Shown here: in pieces, positions 1 through 8,512 of the stretch
Position numbering within the stretch: position 1 is the stretch's first letter
Layout: each line of letters starts with the position of its first letter
From: DASZWJ01 sp963813895
GTDB lineage: Bacteria; Pseudomonadota; Gammaproteobacteria; JAURND01
DNA: 64,000 bases
Assembly: GCA_963813895.1 (NCBI GenBank)
Contig: CAWFAS010000004.1
Location: 558,001-622,000, forward strand
Direction: 5' to 3'
Program-made: the position numbers and the translations under genes
The notes under the pieces: generated by a model
Told to the model about the DNA's origin: nothing
Database searches by the model: none
What the model saw: the letters and a program-made list of their open reading frames with translations, nothing else

Positions 1-2661
1 TTGATGGCTTTGTCGGGAATGGCTGTTCTGATAAGCGATGACGATGTCGGGGTGAGCATGGTATTTTTGTTGCGGAGTAAAAGCATACCCATAGTCAAAG
101 TGCTGAGATTCTGGTTTGCTGAGATCCAGGTGTATGGACTTACCATTGCCCAATTGTAACCGCAGATTTTTTTCATCAACCTTTAAGACAGTGACGCGCT
201 CCCCATTATGCAAGCCGTGAGCTTTATTATTTTGCCGCCAAACCAAAACATCGCCCACGGCAATGGGTCGGGTTTGGACGTCAAACACTGCTGTTTTACC
301 CACAGCCACTTGATCCGGGTGCCAGTGGCAGGTCTTCTCCGACTTCAGTGGATGCGTTAAAAATACGGTATTGCGTTTAACATCAATGCCTGTTATGCGA
401 CGATAGTCTCCTCGCTTCACTCCCAGCGAACGAAAATCAGCCTCAAACCGGATCCATTGCCCATCGCTATAACATTTCGCTAATTGCTGTTCTACAGAAC
501 TTAATGTACGGGGCAGAAGAACTGAACAGCTTATCTCTGTGGTGGCAATCTCCTGCCGCTCCTGAAGTTTGGCGCGAACAGCCAAATTCATGGCTTCACA
601 AGCTGCTTTACCGGGCATCAGCAAACAAGTAGTAGAGCATTGAGCAGCTGGTAGACTCGCATATTGTTCAGCCATCAACTCTGTTCGTTGGGCAGAATCG
701 GGAACAGAAAACATCCGCTGACCTAATTTTTCAAAGGCGGCTTGCAACTGATTTTGCAAAGTATCGGCCACAGCCGTTTTCAATGCTTCGGGTATTGGCC
801 GTAAATCTTCCTGTAATAGTGCAGCCGTGACGCCATGTTTGAGCATTTGCGTAAAAGGACTGCCCGCTTGCCAACCCAAAGTTGATTGCGCATCTCCCAT
901 TGGAATCAAACGTCCTCCCAGCCGTTCAGTCAGTTTTGCCAGATCCAGAAATTGCCGGGAAGAAAGCTGGTTCGCATGTTCGAGTAATAACAGGGGCTTT
1001 TGCTGAAACCGACGCTCCAAGGGAGACAGTTGATCCTGGCGATACATATAGCCGGCCACCGTCTGAAACTGACGGTTATCGAACAATGATTTCAACCAGG
1101 AGCGTAAGTCATCAGGTGTTTTTTTAAGCTGAGTTTTCAGATCCAGATTTTGAGCTTTGCTGGGTGTCAGTAAAACCGGCTGGTAGCCGCCAATTTTAGC
1201 TAAATCGCATAGGTGTTGCAGGATATGGGTCTTGCCAGATCCTGTACTACCTGCCACAAGAGCTATTTGCTGGGAGCTACCGCCTAAAATCTGTAGAGCC
1301 TCTTTTTGCTCGGATGTTAACTCAGAAGCATGTGCTTTGAGATAGGTATTGAGTCGATTAGAAGCAACCAGCGGTTCCTGACTGCTGTGAGGTTTCATGA
1401 CTGTATGCAGCAATTCCTGCTCATAGCGCAATAAGGTAGCCGTAGTGAAATAACTATCCTGACGATTACCCTCAGCAGCAGGTAAAGGGATTAACTCTCC
1501 CGAAGTTTTAATGTCTGTGATGGCTTGAAAAATGGATTGGACAGACACTTCGGTCAAGATATATTGCAAAGCCTGCTGCACCAGATCACTTTCTTGTAGG
1601 ACAACACGAGTTTCCGACAAATGTGCCATCGCTTGTTGAACGGCTAGCCTGGCATTGCTCTTTTCTGCGGGAGAGAAGGCAGGCTGTTTTTGCAAACCGG
1701 GTGGTTGATGGGCTTGCTCTACCGTTCGTTTGGCTTCATCGAACGCCTGTAAATCAAAGAGAGACTCTTTAGCCTGCCAGCGGTTAATCAGCGTTTCACG
1801 GTCAATCTTCTGTTTAGCCTGGCGGGTCTTTAAAGTAGCTAAGGCAGCCTCTTTACCGCCTGAGAGGTTATGTTGCTGCAAATAAGCTTCAATATCCTGC
1901 CGCCGTTGCGAAAAAGCCGTGATGGTTTCAGGTGATATTCCGGCAATTTCAAAAAATCCCGGCTCAGTTTGCACGGGCATGTAGCCTAGTTGCTTCATTT
2001 CATAAGCAAGTTCGGCGCGGAATATCGCCCCGTAGAATTTTTTATGATGCCGAACGGCTTCTAAAAAACCATCTGGTGTGCCAGCGGTTTTCTCGCCATA
2101 AGCCCGCATTTGCGAAGCCAAAGATCGCCACTGTCCATCCTGGCGTTGTGTCATGTTCATCACAACACAATGCGTATGCAGCTGTGGATCTCCCTCGCGC
2201 GATAGATCATGCAAGAATTTAGCGACGACCAGGTTGCCAGTCTTTTGGTAATCAGTTACACCGTTTTTCGTGACGCGTGCTTTAGCTAAGTCTCGTTCAA
2301 TCAGGGCAAGCGCTTTATCGGTAGCATGTTCTACCGCCGCAAAAATACGTTCATCTCCACCCAGCAATGCGATTAAAGAAACTGATTTTGGCACACTAAA
2401 GGTTAAATCGAAGCCGGGGCGGTGTTTGACGATATCATCTTCAACTTTCCCTAGTTGTTGACCGGTTGGCAGTTTGCCTTTGAGTAGTTGGGTGAATAAC
2501 TCACTGTCTATCGTGCCGGACAAATCTAATGCTTCGGCACCTTTTCCCCACCACTGACTGCGATCTTTACCTAGTGTTCCATCCTCAGAGTAATAGTTAT
2601 CATGGCCGAGGAAGTAATGAGCAGCTTGGCCAACGTTTTTAATAGCTTGAGTGGAAAGCAT
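1..2661 (-). CDS. traI: MobF conjugative relaxase/helicase TraI, C-terminus cut by window edge
   Basis: Relaxase that nicks oriT and unwinds the transferred strand during conjugation. The frame runs from ATG at 2661 to base 1 without a stop (887 codons), so the C-terminus is missing. The N-terminal relaxase has paired tyrosines at residues 23-24 (HDNYYSEDG) and a three-histidine metal site at His151, His162 and His164 (LHTHCVVMN), spaced as in TrwC. A RecD-like helicase follows, with Walker A GSTGSGKT at 471-478. In F-type operons traI directly follows traD; here about 3 kb of retron-like cargo lies between them. No in-frame break was found on codon-by-codon reading. Confidence 0.95.
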   Translation of the reverse strand, partial: MLSTQAIKNVGQAAHYFLGHDNYYSEDGTLGKDRSQWWGKGAEALDLSGTIDSELFTQLLKGKLPTGQQLGKVEDDIVKHRPGFDLTFSVPKSVSLIALLGGDERIFAAVEHATDKALALIERDLAKARVTKNGVTDYQKTGNLVVAKFLHDLSREGDPQLHTHCVVMNMTQRQDGQWRSLASQMRAYGEKTAGTPDGFLEAVRHHKKFYGAIFRAELAYEMKQLGYMPVQTEPGFFEIAGISPETITAFSQRRQDIEAYLQQHNLSGGKEAALATLKTRQAKQKIDRETLINRWQAKESLFDLQAFDEAKRTVEQAHQPPGLQKQPAFSPAEKSNARLAVQQAMAHLSETRVVLQESDLVQQALQYILTEVSVQSIFQAITDIKTSGELIPLPAAEGNRQDSYFTTATLLRYEQELLHTVMKPHSSQEPLVASNRLNTYLKAHASELTSEQKEALQILGGSSQQIALVAGSTGSGKTHILQHLCDLAKIGGYQPVLLTPSKAQNLDLKTQLKKTPDDLRSWLKSLFDNRQFQTVAGYMYRQDQLSPLERRFQQKPLLLLEHANQLSSRQFLDLAKLTERLGGRLIPMGDAQSTLGWQAGSPFTQMLKHGVTAALLQEDLRPIPEALKTAVADTLQNQLQAAFEKLGQRMFSVPDSAQRTELMAEQYASLPAAQCSTTCLLMPGKAACEAMNLAVRAKLQERQEIATTEISCSVLLPRTLSSVEQQLAKCYSDGQWIRFEADFRSLGVKRGDYRRITGIDVKRNTVFLTHPLKSEKTCHWHPDQVAVGKTAVFDVQTRPIAVGDVLVWRQNNKAHGLHNGERVTVLKVDEKNLRLQLGNGKSIHLDLSKPESQHFDYGYAFTPQQKYHAHPDIVIAYQNSHSRQSHQ

Positions 2662-2710
2662 AGTAAGTTGTTTACGTCAAGAAAGAGGGAATTCTGTAAA
2701 CTCAGGGCAA

Positions 2711-2731
2711 AAGTTTTCTAATAGAAAACTT
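2711..2731. repeat. 9-bp perfect inverted repeat in the traI upstream region
   Basis: AAGTTTTCT and AGAAAACTT are exact reverse complements separated by AAT. The repeat sits 50 bp upstream of traI and just before the -35 box of the rightward promoter. It could be an operator for the neighbouring XRE protein, part of an oriT, or a terminator-like hairpin without a clear U-run. The sequence alone does not decide between these. Confidence 0.5.
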
Positions 2732-2733
2732 AG

Positions 2734-2761
2734 TTGACATATTAAGGCTTGCTGATATAAT
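2734..2761 (+). promoter_or_regulatory. Consensus sigma-70 promoter for the retron-like locus
   Basis: TTGACA (2734-2739) and TATAAT (2756-2761) are both perfect consensus hexamers with a 16-bp spacer. The start point would be near 2768, ahead of the structured leader and the three plus-strand genes that follow. It is the strongest promoter match I saw in the window. Confidence 0.8.
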
Positions 2762-2767
2762 TCAAAA

Positions 2768-3018
2768 CAGACAGGTGAATGCACCTGTTTTGTAGCAAAA
2801 AACTCCTTAGTAAAGTACAAGCTAGACACACTTGACCATAAAATTTTATGGTCGCCCTGTATTGGGCATAGATCGCATCAGTTGTTGGCATTCGGCATGA
2901 GAAGCATGAAGTGCAGAAAGTGCAACGTGAAATAAATGGCGCAGAAACACGGCCCAGAAAAGCGATTCGCGGATTTATAGGTGATTACCATACCCTGGTT
3001 GTCTATTACGGCTTGTGC
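2768..3018 (+). ncRNA. Candidate retron msr-msd non-coding RNA
   Basis: About 300 nt between a consensus promoter and the first gene, with no credible ORF and dense secondary structure. Seen directly: hairpin 2771-2788 (ACAGGTG/CACCTGT); 20-bp palindrome 2834-2853 (GACCATAAAATTTTATGGTC); hairpin 2854-2867 (GCCC/GGGC). A long-range helix pairs 2815-2822 with 3011-3018 (one G-U), extended by 2823-2828 with 3000-3005 across a 5-nt bulge. A second helix pairs 2868-2876 with 2969-2978 (one wobble, one bulged G). This resembles the retron plan of outer a1/a2 stem, short msr hairpins and one long msd hairpin, upstream of a retron-type RT. Exact ends and the branching G are not determined. Confidence 0.55.
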
Positions 3019-3070
3019 AAATGGCCCAGAGCACAATTCCGTGCTCCTTTAACCATATAAGGAGAATTCT

Positions 3071-3307
3071 ATGAATAATAGAAAAAAGATTTTACGACTG
3101 CTAACACAGGTTCGGGATCAACTACAAATCAACCAGGGTATGACAGCTAACCAGTTTGATGAAGCCATTATTAAGCTTAATCAGGCAATTACAGAAATAG
3201 AGGCTGGTAGCATAACCAGTCCCCAAGGTCTATTATTTATATTGGGACAAGCCTTTAAATTTCTGCCTAGTATCATTGATATTCTCAATAAATACTTAGG
3301 AGGTTAG
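3071..3307 (+). CDS. Small protein of the retron-like locus (78 aa)
   Basis: Not recognised. A strong ribosome site (AAGGAGA, 5 nt before ATG) supports it as a real gene. The first 50 residues are charged and helical. The C-terminal 26 residues are hydrophobic with a few charges (GLLFILGQAF then FLPSIIDILN), which would suit an amphipathic or membrane-seeking helix. It is the first gene after the structured leader, 33 bp ahead of the XRE gene, and probably in one transcript with the RT. A role as toxin or effector component is inference from position only. Confidence 0.6.
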   Translation: MNNRKKILRLLTQVRDQLQINQGMTANQFDEAIIKLNQAITEIEAGSITSPQGLLFILGQAFKFLPSIIDILNKYLGG

Positions 3308-3340
3308 CTGGTCACCTATATTATTCTTAAGGGAGTATTT

Positions 3341-3631
3341 ATGAGAATTGGCCATGCAATTAAGAAGTGCAGGCAATTAAAAAATATCACCTTGCTTTCA
3401 CTTGCAAATAAAACGGGATTATCTAAATCGTATTTGTCTCTCGTAGAGAGTGAAAAACGGCAGATACCATTAGATACTTTAAAAAAAGTATCTGAAGTAT
3501 TAAATGTTTCAATATATTTATTAATATATTTAGCCGCCGAAGATGATGAAATAAAAGAAATTGATAAATCACTCAAAATAGATCTTGATCGGTTAATTCT
3601 GGATCTGGTTAAAAAAGATGGAAATGATTAA
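3341..3631 (+). CDS. XRE-family helix-turn-helix protein, RT partner
   Basis: Cro/CI-type DNA-binding protein of 96 aa. The HTH spans about residues 5-60, with the recognition region around LSKSYLSLVESEKR. The C-terminal 35 residues are acidic and helical. It starts after a good AGGGAG site, and its last 14 bp overlap the RT start, so the two are translationally coupled. HTH proteins are known accessory partners in some retron families. It may also regulate the promoter at 2734. Codon use is strongly AT-rich, unlike the tra genes on either side. Confidence 0.85.
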   Translation: MRIGHAIKKCRQLKNITLLSLANKTGLSKSYLSLVESEKRQIPLDTLKKVSEVLNVSIYLLIYLAAEDDEIKEIDKSLKIDLDRLILDLVKKDGND

Positions 3632-4580
3632 ATCTTATTATCCCTCTAAATCTATAAAAACCATTATAGAGCTTTCTGATATTTTGAATGAGAATGCAAA
3701 CGCACTAGTAAAAATTGCCAATAATAATGCGAATTATCATAAGCCTAATCCTCAAAAAAAATCTGACGGCACTCAGAGAATGACCTATATTGTTAGACAA
3801 CCCTTGAAGCGTGTTCAAAGTAAAATTAAAAATCGTCTTCTGAATCGCGTACACTATGCTGAATATCTATTTTCTGGAATTAAAGGAAAGAATGGAATCA
3901 AAGCCAATGCGGAATTTCACTGCAAACAAGGAAAGCCAAAGATATTAATTTCATTAGATATAAAGAAATTTTATCCATCTATTACAGAATCACATATTAA
4001 AAATGTTTGGCTAAATTTTTTTAAATTCTCTGAACCTGTTGCCGAATTACTAACTAAGCTTACTATTTTTTCAGGAGAACTTCCTCAAGGAGCATCTACA
4101 AGTCCATCTTTAGCTAATTTAATTTTTTGCGGACATGAGGCGCTATTGGTAAAACAGCTTAAAACTCACAAGGCAACGTATACCCGATATGCTGATGATA
4201 TTTCCGTAACTTTGCACTATGCATACTCTTATGAAGATTTAAACAATATAATTAGCCTTGCAATTTCCTTCCTTTATAAAAATGGATTTAAAATAAATAG
4301 AGATAAATTTGAAATTTCTCCCGATTCATCCATTATGCTTATCAACAAGAGCGTTTGCATAAATAACGCTTACTTAAGCTTGTGCAGGAAAAAAAGAAAT
4401 GATGCGCGGATGATGGTGCATCGATATAAAGAGTATTTTTTAAAAAAAGATAAAAATAAATTAGAATATGAATATCAGAAAATTATGGGATTTTTAACAT
4501 TTTGCCTCAACACTTATCCACATGTAGATATAAAAAATCTTATAAGTAAGATGAAAAATTTAAGACTTGTTAATTGTTAG
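3618..4580 (+). CDS. Retron-type reverse transcriptase
   Basis: RNA-directed DNA polymerase of 320 aa, the size of a stand-alone retron RT. Motifs in order: NAEFH at 97-101 (the retron NAxxH motif), SLDIKKFYPSI at 112-122, LPQGASTSPSLANL at 155-168, and the catalytic YADD at 191-194. The VTG motif used by retron RTs to recognise their RNA is not recognisable; the aligned stretch reads NKSVCINN. The start lies inside the XRE gene, with a second ATG two codons later. The 3' end overlaps the convergent protease gene by 4 bp. Group II intron maturases are much longer and carry an X/endonuclease domain, absent here. Confidence 0.9.
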   Translation: MEMIKSYYPSKSIKTIIELSDILNENANALVKIANNNANYHKPNPQKKSDGTQRMTYIVRQPLKRVQSKIKNRLLNRVHYAEYLFSGIKGKNGIKANAEFHCKQGKPKILISLDIKKFYPSITESHIKNVWLNFFKFSEPVAELLTKLTIFSGELPQGASTSPSLANLIFCGHEALLVKQLKTHKATYTRYADDISVTLHYAYSYEDLNNIISLAISFLYKNGFKINRDKFEISPDSSIMLINKSVCINNAYLSLCRKKRNDARMMVHRYKEYFLKKDKNKLEYEYQKIMGFLTFCLNTYPHVDIKNLISKMKNLRLVNC

Positions 4581-5632
4581 GTGTATGCTCCTGATATATG
4601 TTTTAAAGCGTCTATTGGTATGATCCCGTGATTTTCGGTTTCTTGGGCTTTAGACATTATTTCTGCTCCAGTGACAGCAACTCCAATAACTCTGTTAGAC
4701 GAATCAATGATAGGCCCGCCACTGCAGCCAGCGATGATTGGAGCGTTTGTTAAAATTCTTCTTATTCCTGAAACCGGTCTAAATCCTGATACAAATCCAG
4801 GAGTCATGGTGCCTGAATCGCCCAATCGGTAGTTAGGATAGCCAGCAATTAAGATATGTTCCATTACTTTTAAAGTATCTGCGGTTCCCTGGGTTAAGCC
4901 ACTTACTTCAGTATTTTTGATCTCAAAAATTGCCAAATCGATAGTTTCATTTTGAGATAAAACTCTAATTGGGAATTTCTTAGAAATATCTTTGGGATGA
5001 AAGGCATGAGTGTTGGGCCCCAAGACGTGTTGACACGTTATAAAACCAACATCACTCAGATAGAAAGCTGTTCCTTGGGTGCATGAGTCTTCACATTCTA
5101 GAACCCACATTGCATCATATATTTTTTTAAAATCATACTGAGGAGCTTGTGGAATGCTACGCATAATTCTGGATTCATTTCTTTTAAAAACTTCATCAAT
5201 TACAAAACCATTAAGCCAATCCGTTAATTGATTAATAAGTTCATCAGAACTTATATGCAAATCCTTATAAGAGCCAATAAAAGTAAATCTATCTGAAGAA
5301 ATCCATGTTTTTCCTAATAAGTTACAAACATCAAAATATTTATTCTCTTTTATAGCTTCTATGTTAGCATTCAAATGCAATAGGTCTTCATCCTTAAAAG
5401 ATCCCACAGTAGGCGTTCCAGAACCCAAGCGATCAGAAATTCTAGCAATTATCAAATCATTGCTTATAAATCCAAGCAAATCCCAATTATTTCTAAATGG
5501 AAATAAATCAATTAAATCATCATATTTATAAATCCTTATCATTTGATTTAATATATTGGTTATTTTGAACCCAAGCATGCTTAGAGGCTGAGTAGTCAAA
5601 TGTAAATCAAATTTTTTTATATTTTCTATCAT
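4577..5632 (-). CDS. Trypsin-like serine protease, candidate retron effector
   Basis: Chymotrypsin-fold peptidase. The His is in the motif ITCQHVLG, the Asp in ETIDLAIFEI, and the nucleophile in AGCSGGPI (GxSGG), all in the C-terminal half. The first ~170 residues are an unrecognised domain. ATG at 5632 (preceded by GGAA) is preferred; a TTG at 5683 overlapping the traD stop would add 17 residues. No signal peptide is seen, so it is probably cytoplasmic. It is convergent with the RT, overlapping by 4 bp, and follows traD on the same strand, so traD transcripts could express it. AT-rich like the RT. Trypsin-like domains occur in several bacterial conflict systems; a link to this RT is inference. 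Confidence 0.8.
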   Translation of the reverse strand: MIENIKKFDLHLTTQPLSMLGFKITNILNQMIRIYKYDDLIDLFPFRNNWDLLGFISNDLIIARISDRLGSGTPTVGSFKDEDLLHLNANIEAIKENKYFDVCNLLGKTWISSDRFTFIGSYKDLHISSDELINQLTDWLNGFVIDEVFKRNESRIMRSIPQAPQYDFKKIYDAMWVLECEDSCTQGTAFYLSDVGFITCQHVLGPNTHAFHPKDISKKFPIRVLSQNETIDLAIFEIKNTEVSGLTQGTADTLKVMEHILIAGYPNYRLGDSGTMTPGFVSGFRPVSGIRRILTNAPIIAGCSGGPIIDSSNRVIGVAVTGAEIMSKAQETENHGIIPIDALKHISGAYT

Positions 5633-5679
5633 CTTTATTCCAAGATTTAATATAAGGTTTACTTGTTTTTGGATAAATA

Positions 5680-7563
5680 TCAAATAAAGATATTATCTAA
5701 ATTTTTTTCATTAGTATTAATTTTGCCTTCTGAATTTACAACCAGCTCTGTGTTTAGGCCTATTTTGGGTTTTGCGCCTAACAAAATAGGTGTATGCTTT
5801 TCCATCATATGCTCCACCTCATTACGCAAATTGTCAAATTCAATTTTTCGTGGCAAAAAGGCATCATGACAGGCCTGTCGCACAATAAAAGCCATATTCA
5901 ATTTTACAATAGGGTAAGCCCCAGCCAACCGCGCATAACAAGATAAATCCGGCAAGCGCATGATTTCGGAAGGCGCTATAACTGGCTTTTCGCGCTCTAT
6001 TTTTTGCAATGATACACCATCACGCATAGCGTTTGCGCCATACGATATCCCTTCACGTGTCTCCTCCAATATGGTTTCACCTAAATTTTTTGCCGACCAT
6101 TGCGCAATGTCAGGATCTGGAACGCGGAATAAAAACCGTGTATTGAGCAAAGAAGAAATTTCTCGCCCACCCTCATGGCCATATGTTTTAGCTAACTGAG
6201 CGATACTTTGAACACCAATGACAAAACATGCACCGAATTTTCTTGCTTCAGCTAATGCCGAAGTTAAATAAGGCAGTTGTTGAAGACTGCTCAACTCATC
6301 TAATATCACCCAAATGCGTCGTTTACTATTTTCGGGCAAACTTAAGATCGCATTCACGGAAATATCTAACCAAGCAGTGATCAGCGGCTTCAGTGATTCA
6401 TGCTTATCACCCAAAGAACTGATAAACAGCCATTGCGAAGCAGTGTCATCTTGCAGCCATTGCCGTATTGAGAAAGGATTCTCGCCATCTTTTAGATAAC
6501 ACAAACTTTTGAGATAAGTAGCTAATACTGATTTGATTGAAATAGCCGTTTTTTCTACTTTTTCAGACATCAGGCTTTCAGCTTCAGTGCCTTGCAATAA
6601 TGACTGTAGCTCACCAATCTCTGCCGTTAGCAGATAACGTAATAGCGGTAATATGCTGGGATTGGAATCATTGCGCATCCGATAAGCCGCTGCGGCAAAA
6701 ATCGTTCGTGCTGCGTTAATCCAAAATGGATCCTGAGCAGTAGGCGTCATCGGTATCAAGGCGGCAGCCAGATTTTCAAAATCGGTTTTATCACGACATT
6801 CATGCCATAGGCTCCATACTGCGCCTCTCTCATCTAGAGGATTCATTAAACTATCGGTATCTGGTTGATAAAACTGACTGACTAAACTGCAGCTTTTATC
6901 ATAAACAATGGCGCGTTCACCCCGCGCACGAATTTGATCGAGTAACGATTTAATCACCGTCGATTTGCCAGATCCAGTAGTGCCATGCACCATAAAATGC
7001 TGTAGCTCAGATAAGTGTGGCAATGGGAGTTTCTCCTTGCCAATCATCAACCCAGAAACAGCTTGGTTCTGTTGGATGAGTTTTTTTACTTCTGCTACAG
7101 TACCTAAATAATCTCCTTTAATCGATTTATTCTGGCTGTAAGAATCGCCACGGCGTTGCAACCACACTAATGTCACAAGAACCAAAAATAAATAGATAGA
7201 AAAACCCACCCAAAGGCTGTTTTGTAATGCTATATGTAGTACTCCCAGTGCTTGCTTGACGAATGGGGTAGAGACAATTTGGCTGGAATACACGGTTACC
7301 GCTTGACCATCAGGCAATATAAATTTTTGTTGGTGATGTTGGCCATTGAAAAAAATATTCAGTTCAGCATAAAACCATTGTTTGCCAAGGTGACGTGTGG
7401 CTGCATCCGTAGTATGCATAAACCAGACAATACTCACCAATAGGCCAAAAGGACTAATCCACAACAACACCTTACCCAGCACTTGCCCAATCATGCGCAG
7501 ATTGTGCAAGAAAACCTGGCCGCCACGGGTGGTGTGCTTGAAAAGATATTTCATCATAAACAT
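5680..7563 (-). CDS. traD: Type IV coupling protein TraD
   Basis: Inner-membrane ATPase that brings the relaxase-DNA complex to the secretion channel. 627 aa, somewhat shorter than F TraD. Two N-terminal membrane segments (about 29-50 and 112-135) flank a periplasmic loop. Walker A is HGTTGSGKST near residue 195 and Walker B is IWVILDELSS. The N-terminus has close in-frame alternatives (MFMM), so the start is uncertain by a few codons. It is separated from traG by 6.5 kb of cargo, so it must either have its own promoter or depend on readthrough. Confidence 0.93.
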   Translation of the reverse strand: MFMMKYLFKHTTRGGQVFLHNLRMIGQVLGKVLLWISPFGLLVSIVWFMHTTDAATRHLGKQWFYAELNIFFNGQHHQQKFILPDGQAVTVYSSQIVSTPFVKQALGVLHIALQNSLWVGFSIYLFLVLVTLVWLQRRGDSYSQNKSIKGDYLGTVAEVKKLIQQNQAVSGLMIGKEKLPLPHLSELQHFMVHGTTGSGKSTVIKSLLDQIRARGERAIVYDKSCSLVSQFYQPDTDSLMNPLDERGAVWSLWHECRDKTDFENLAAALIPMTPTAQDPFWINAARTIFAAAAYRMRNDSNPSILPLLRYLLTAEIGELQSLLQGTEAESLMSEKVEKTAISIKSVLATYLKSLCYLKDGENPFSIRQWLQDDTASQWLFISSLGDKHESLKPLITAWLDISVNAILSLPENSKRRIWVILDELSSLQQLPYLTSALAEARKFGACFVIGVQSIAQLAKTYGHEGGREISSLLNTRFLFRVPDPDIAQWSAKNLGETILEETREGISYGANAMRDGVSLQKIEREKPVIAPSEIMRLPDLSCYARLAGAYPIVKLNMAFIVRQACHDAFLPRKIEFDNLRNEVEHMMEKHTPILLGAKPKIGLNTELVVNSEGKINTNEKNLDNIFI

Positions 7564-7660
7564 CCTTACTTTATATCTATGGCAGGTACATCACTACATC
7601 TTTTAATCTCTGCACATAAGTTAGTTCTAAGGGAATTACATGGTCATCTAATTATTTAAA

Positions 7661-7720
7661 AATTTAGAATAGTCTATTATTATTTACATTATTGTTATTT
7701 ATTTTTGAAATGATACTCTG
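7661..7720 (+). promoter_or_regulatory. 60-bp upstream element shared with the region at 9432
   Basis: Ungapped alignment to 9432-9491 gives about 45 identities in 60, including AATTTAGAA, TATTATTA and TGAAATG blocks, in the same orientation and upstream of a plus-strand gene in both cases. The other copy lies between the LysR gene and the transporter it probably controls. This copy precedes the unknown gene at 7755. A shared LysR operator or a duplicated cassette boundary would explain it. Confidence 0.5.
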
Positions 7721-7754
7721 TTTATAAATTATCCAACAAACAGAGGTATTAAAG

Positions 7755-8345
7755 ATGACATTTTTTAGCGAAGAGAAAAAATTAGTGAGAACTGAGCCGG
7801 TAGAAGTGCTCACCTATGAAGAAGCGTATAGAAGGCTGACTGCATACATACGCGTGAATTATTGGAATATTCAGGATATTGAGGACTCCAAAATACATAG
7901 AATACGTAAGTTTCAACCTGTAGAAGGAGGCCAGGTAAGTGATGGCTCAGGTTATATCGGGAAAAGGCGACTAATAAAGTTTCTAAATGAAATTGCAGAT
8001 GGCGGAAAGGAAGATGCAACCTGCATGGCATTATTGGACTTAGTGACAAAAAAATTAAACTCCCCTGGAGGCCATAAATTCCCCCAATGCCTTGCACACG
8101 CAATCCTTTCGGGTGATATTTTTGAGGTTAATGAGGAAACTCAGGAACGTCACAAAATTAAATTGCACAGTGTCGATGCCAAAAACTGGCGGAAACAAAT
8201 AGCGAATGCCAAGGCTCAGGCTGAAGATCTAAATAGTAGGCTTGATAGAATTGATAGAGTTACAACTCAACTAGACTCATTACTTAGTGCGGGTAATGAG
8301 ATAGCGAGGAGTATTGGGGAGATAAGAGGAGGAATTGGGCCATAA
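7755..8345 (+). CDS. Hypothetical protein (196 aa)
   Basis: Not recognised. Soluble, with a charged, coiled-coil-prone C-terminus (about residues 140-185, heptad-like runs around QAEDLNSRLDRIDRV). No signal peptide or membrane segment. An AGAGG site lies ahead of the ATG. It diverges from traD and is the first of the cargo genes between traD and traG. Its upstream region shares a 60-bp element with the LysR-FUSC intergenic region, so it may belong to the same regulon. Its job cannot be told from the sequence. Confidence 0.7.
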   Translation: MTFFSEEKKLVRTEPVEVLTYEEAYRRLTAYIRVNYWNIQDIEDSKIHRIRKFQPVEGGQVSDGSGYIGKRRLIKFLNEIADGGKEDATCMALLDLVTKKLNSPGGHKFPQCLAHAILSGDIFEVNEETQERHKIKLHSVDAKNWRKQIANAKAQAEDLNSRLDRIDRVTTQLDSLLSAGNEIARSIGEIRGGIGP

Positions 8346-8512
8346 GGTCATGCAAAGGCGTAAAGCTAATACTTGGTAGCTTCGGCCAAAACTGCACTCC
8401 TTGTTACGTCAATCAGACTGTTTTTCAACCGAACCACCCGGCATTTGGCCAGGGTGGTCTCACTAGAAAGTATTCTGGTTATGGCGTCCGAAACGCCCTT
8501 ACTTATCGAAAG
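8346..8512. other. Non-coding gap with a traG-like segment
   Basis: No convincing gene. Bases 8434-8449 (CCACCCGGCATTTGGC) match 15030-15045 inside traG exactly, and the similarity resumes further on around GAAA-T-TTCTGG, where nearly all differences are transitions. This may be a decayed traG fragment or a dispersed repeat. Reverse-strand frames contain stops relative to traG, so it is not functional traG. Confidence 0.35.

Noticed and set aside
2858..2873. Resemblance of GTATTGGGCATAG to the R388 nic region
   Set aside because: Only a loose match, lying inside the predicted structured RNA and without the flanking repeats of a known oriT. F-type oriT would be expected elsewhere.
4577..5683. 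Upstream TTG start for the protease overlapping the traD stop
   Set aside because: ATG at 5632 has a better ribosome site and no family residues are lost. The TTG remains possible and is noted in the entry.
7791..7818. REP-like RTEPVEV-coding segment in the 7755 gene
   Set aside because: Recalls a dispersed repeat of some genomes, but only one short copy is visible and the frame stays open.
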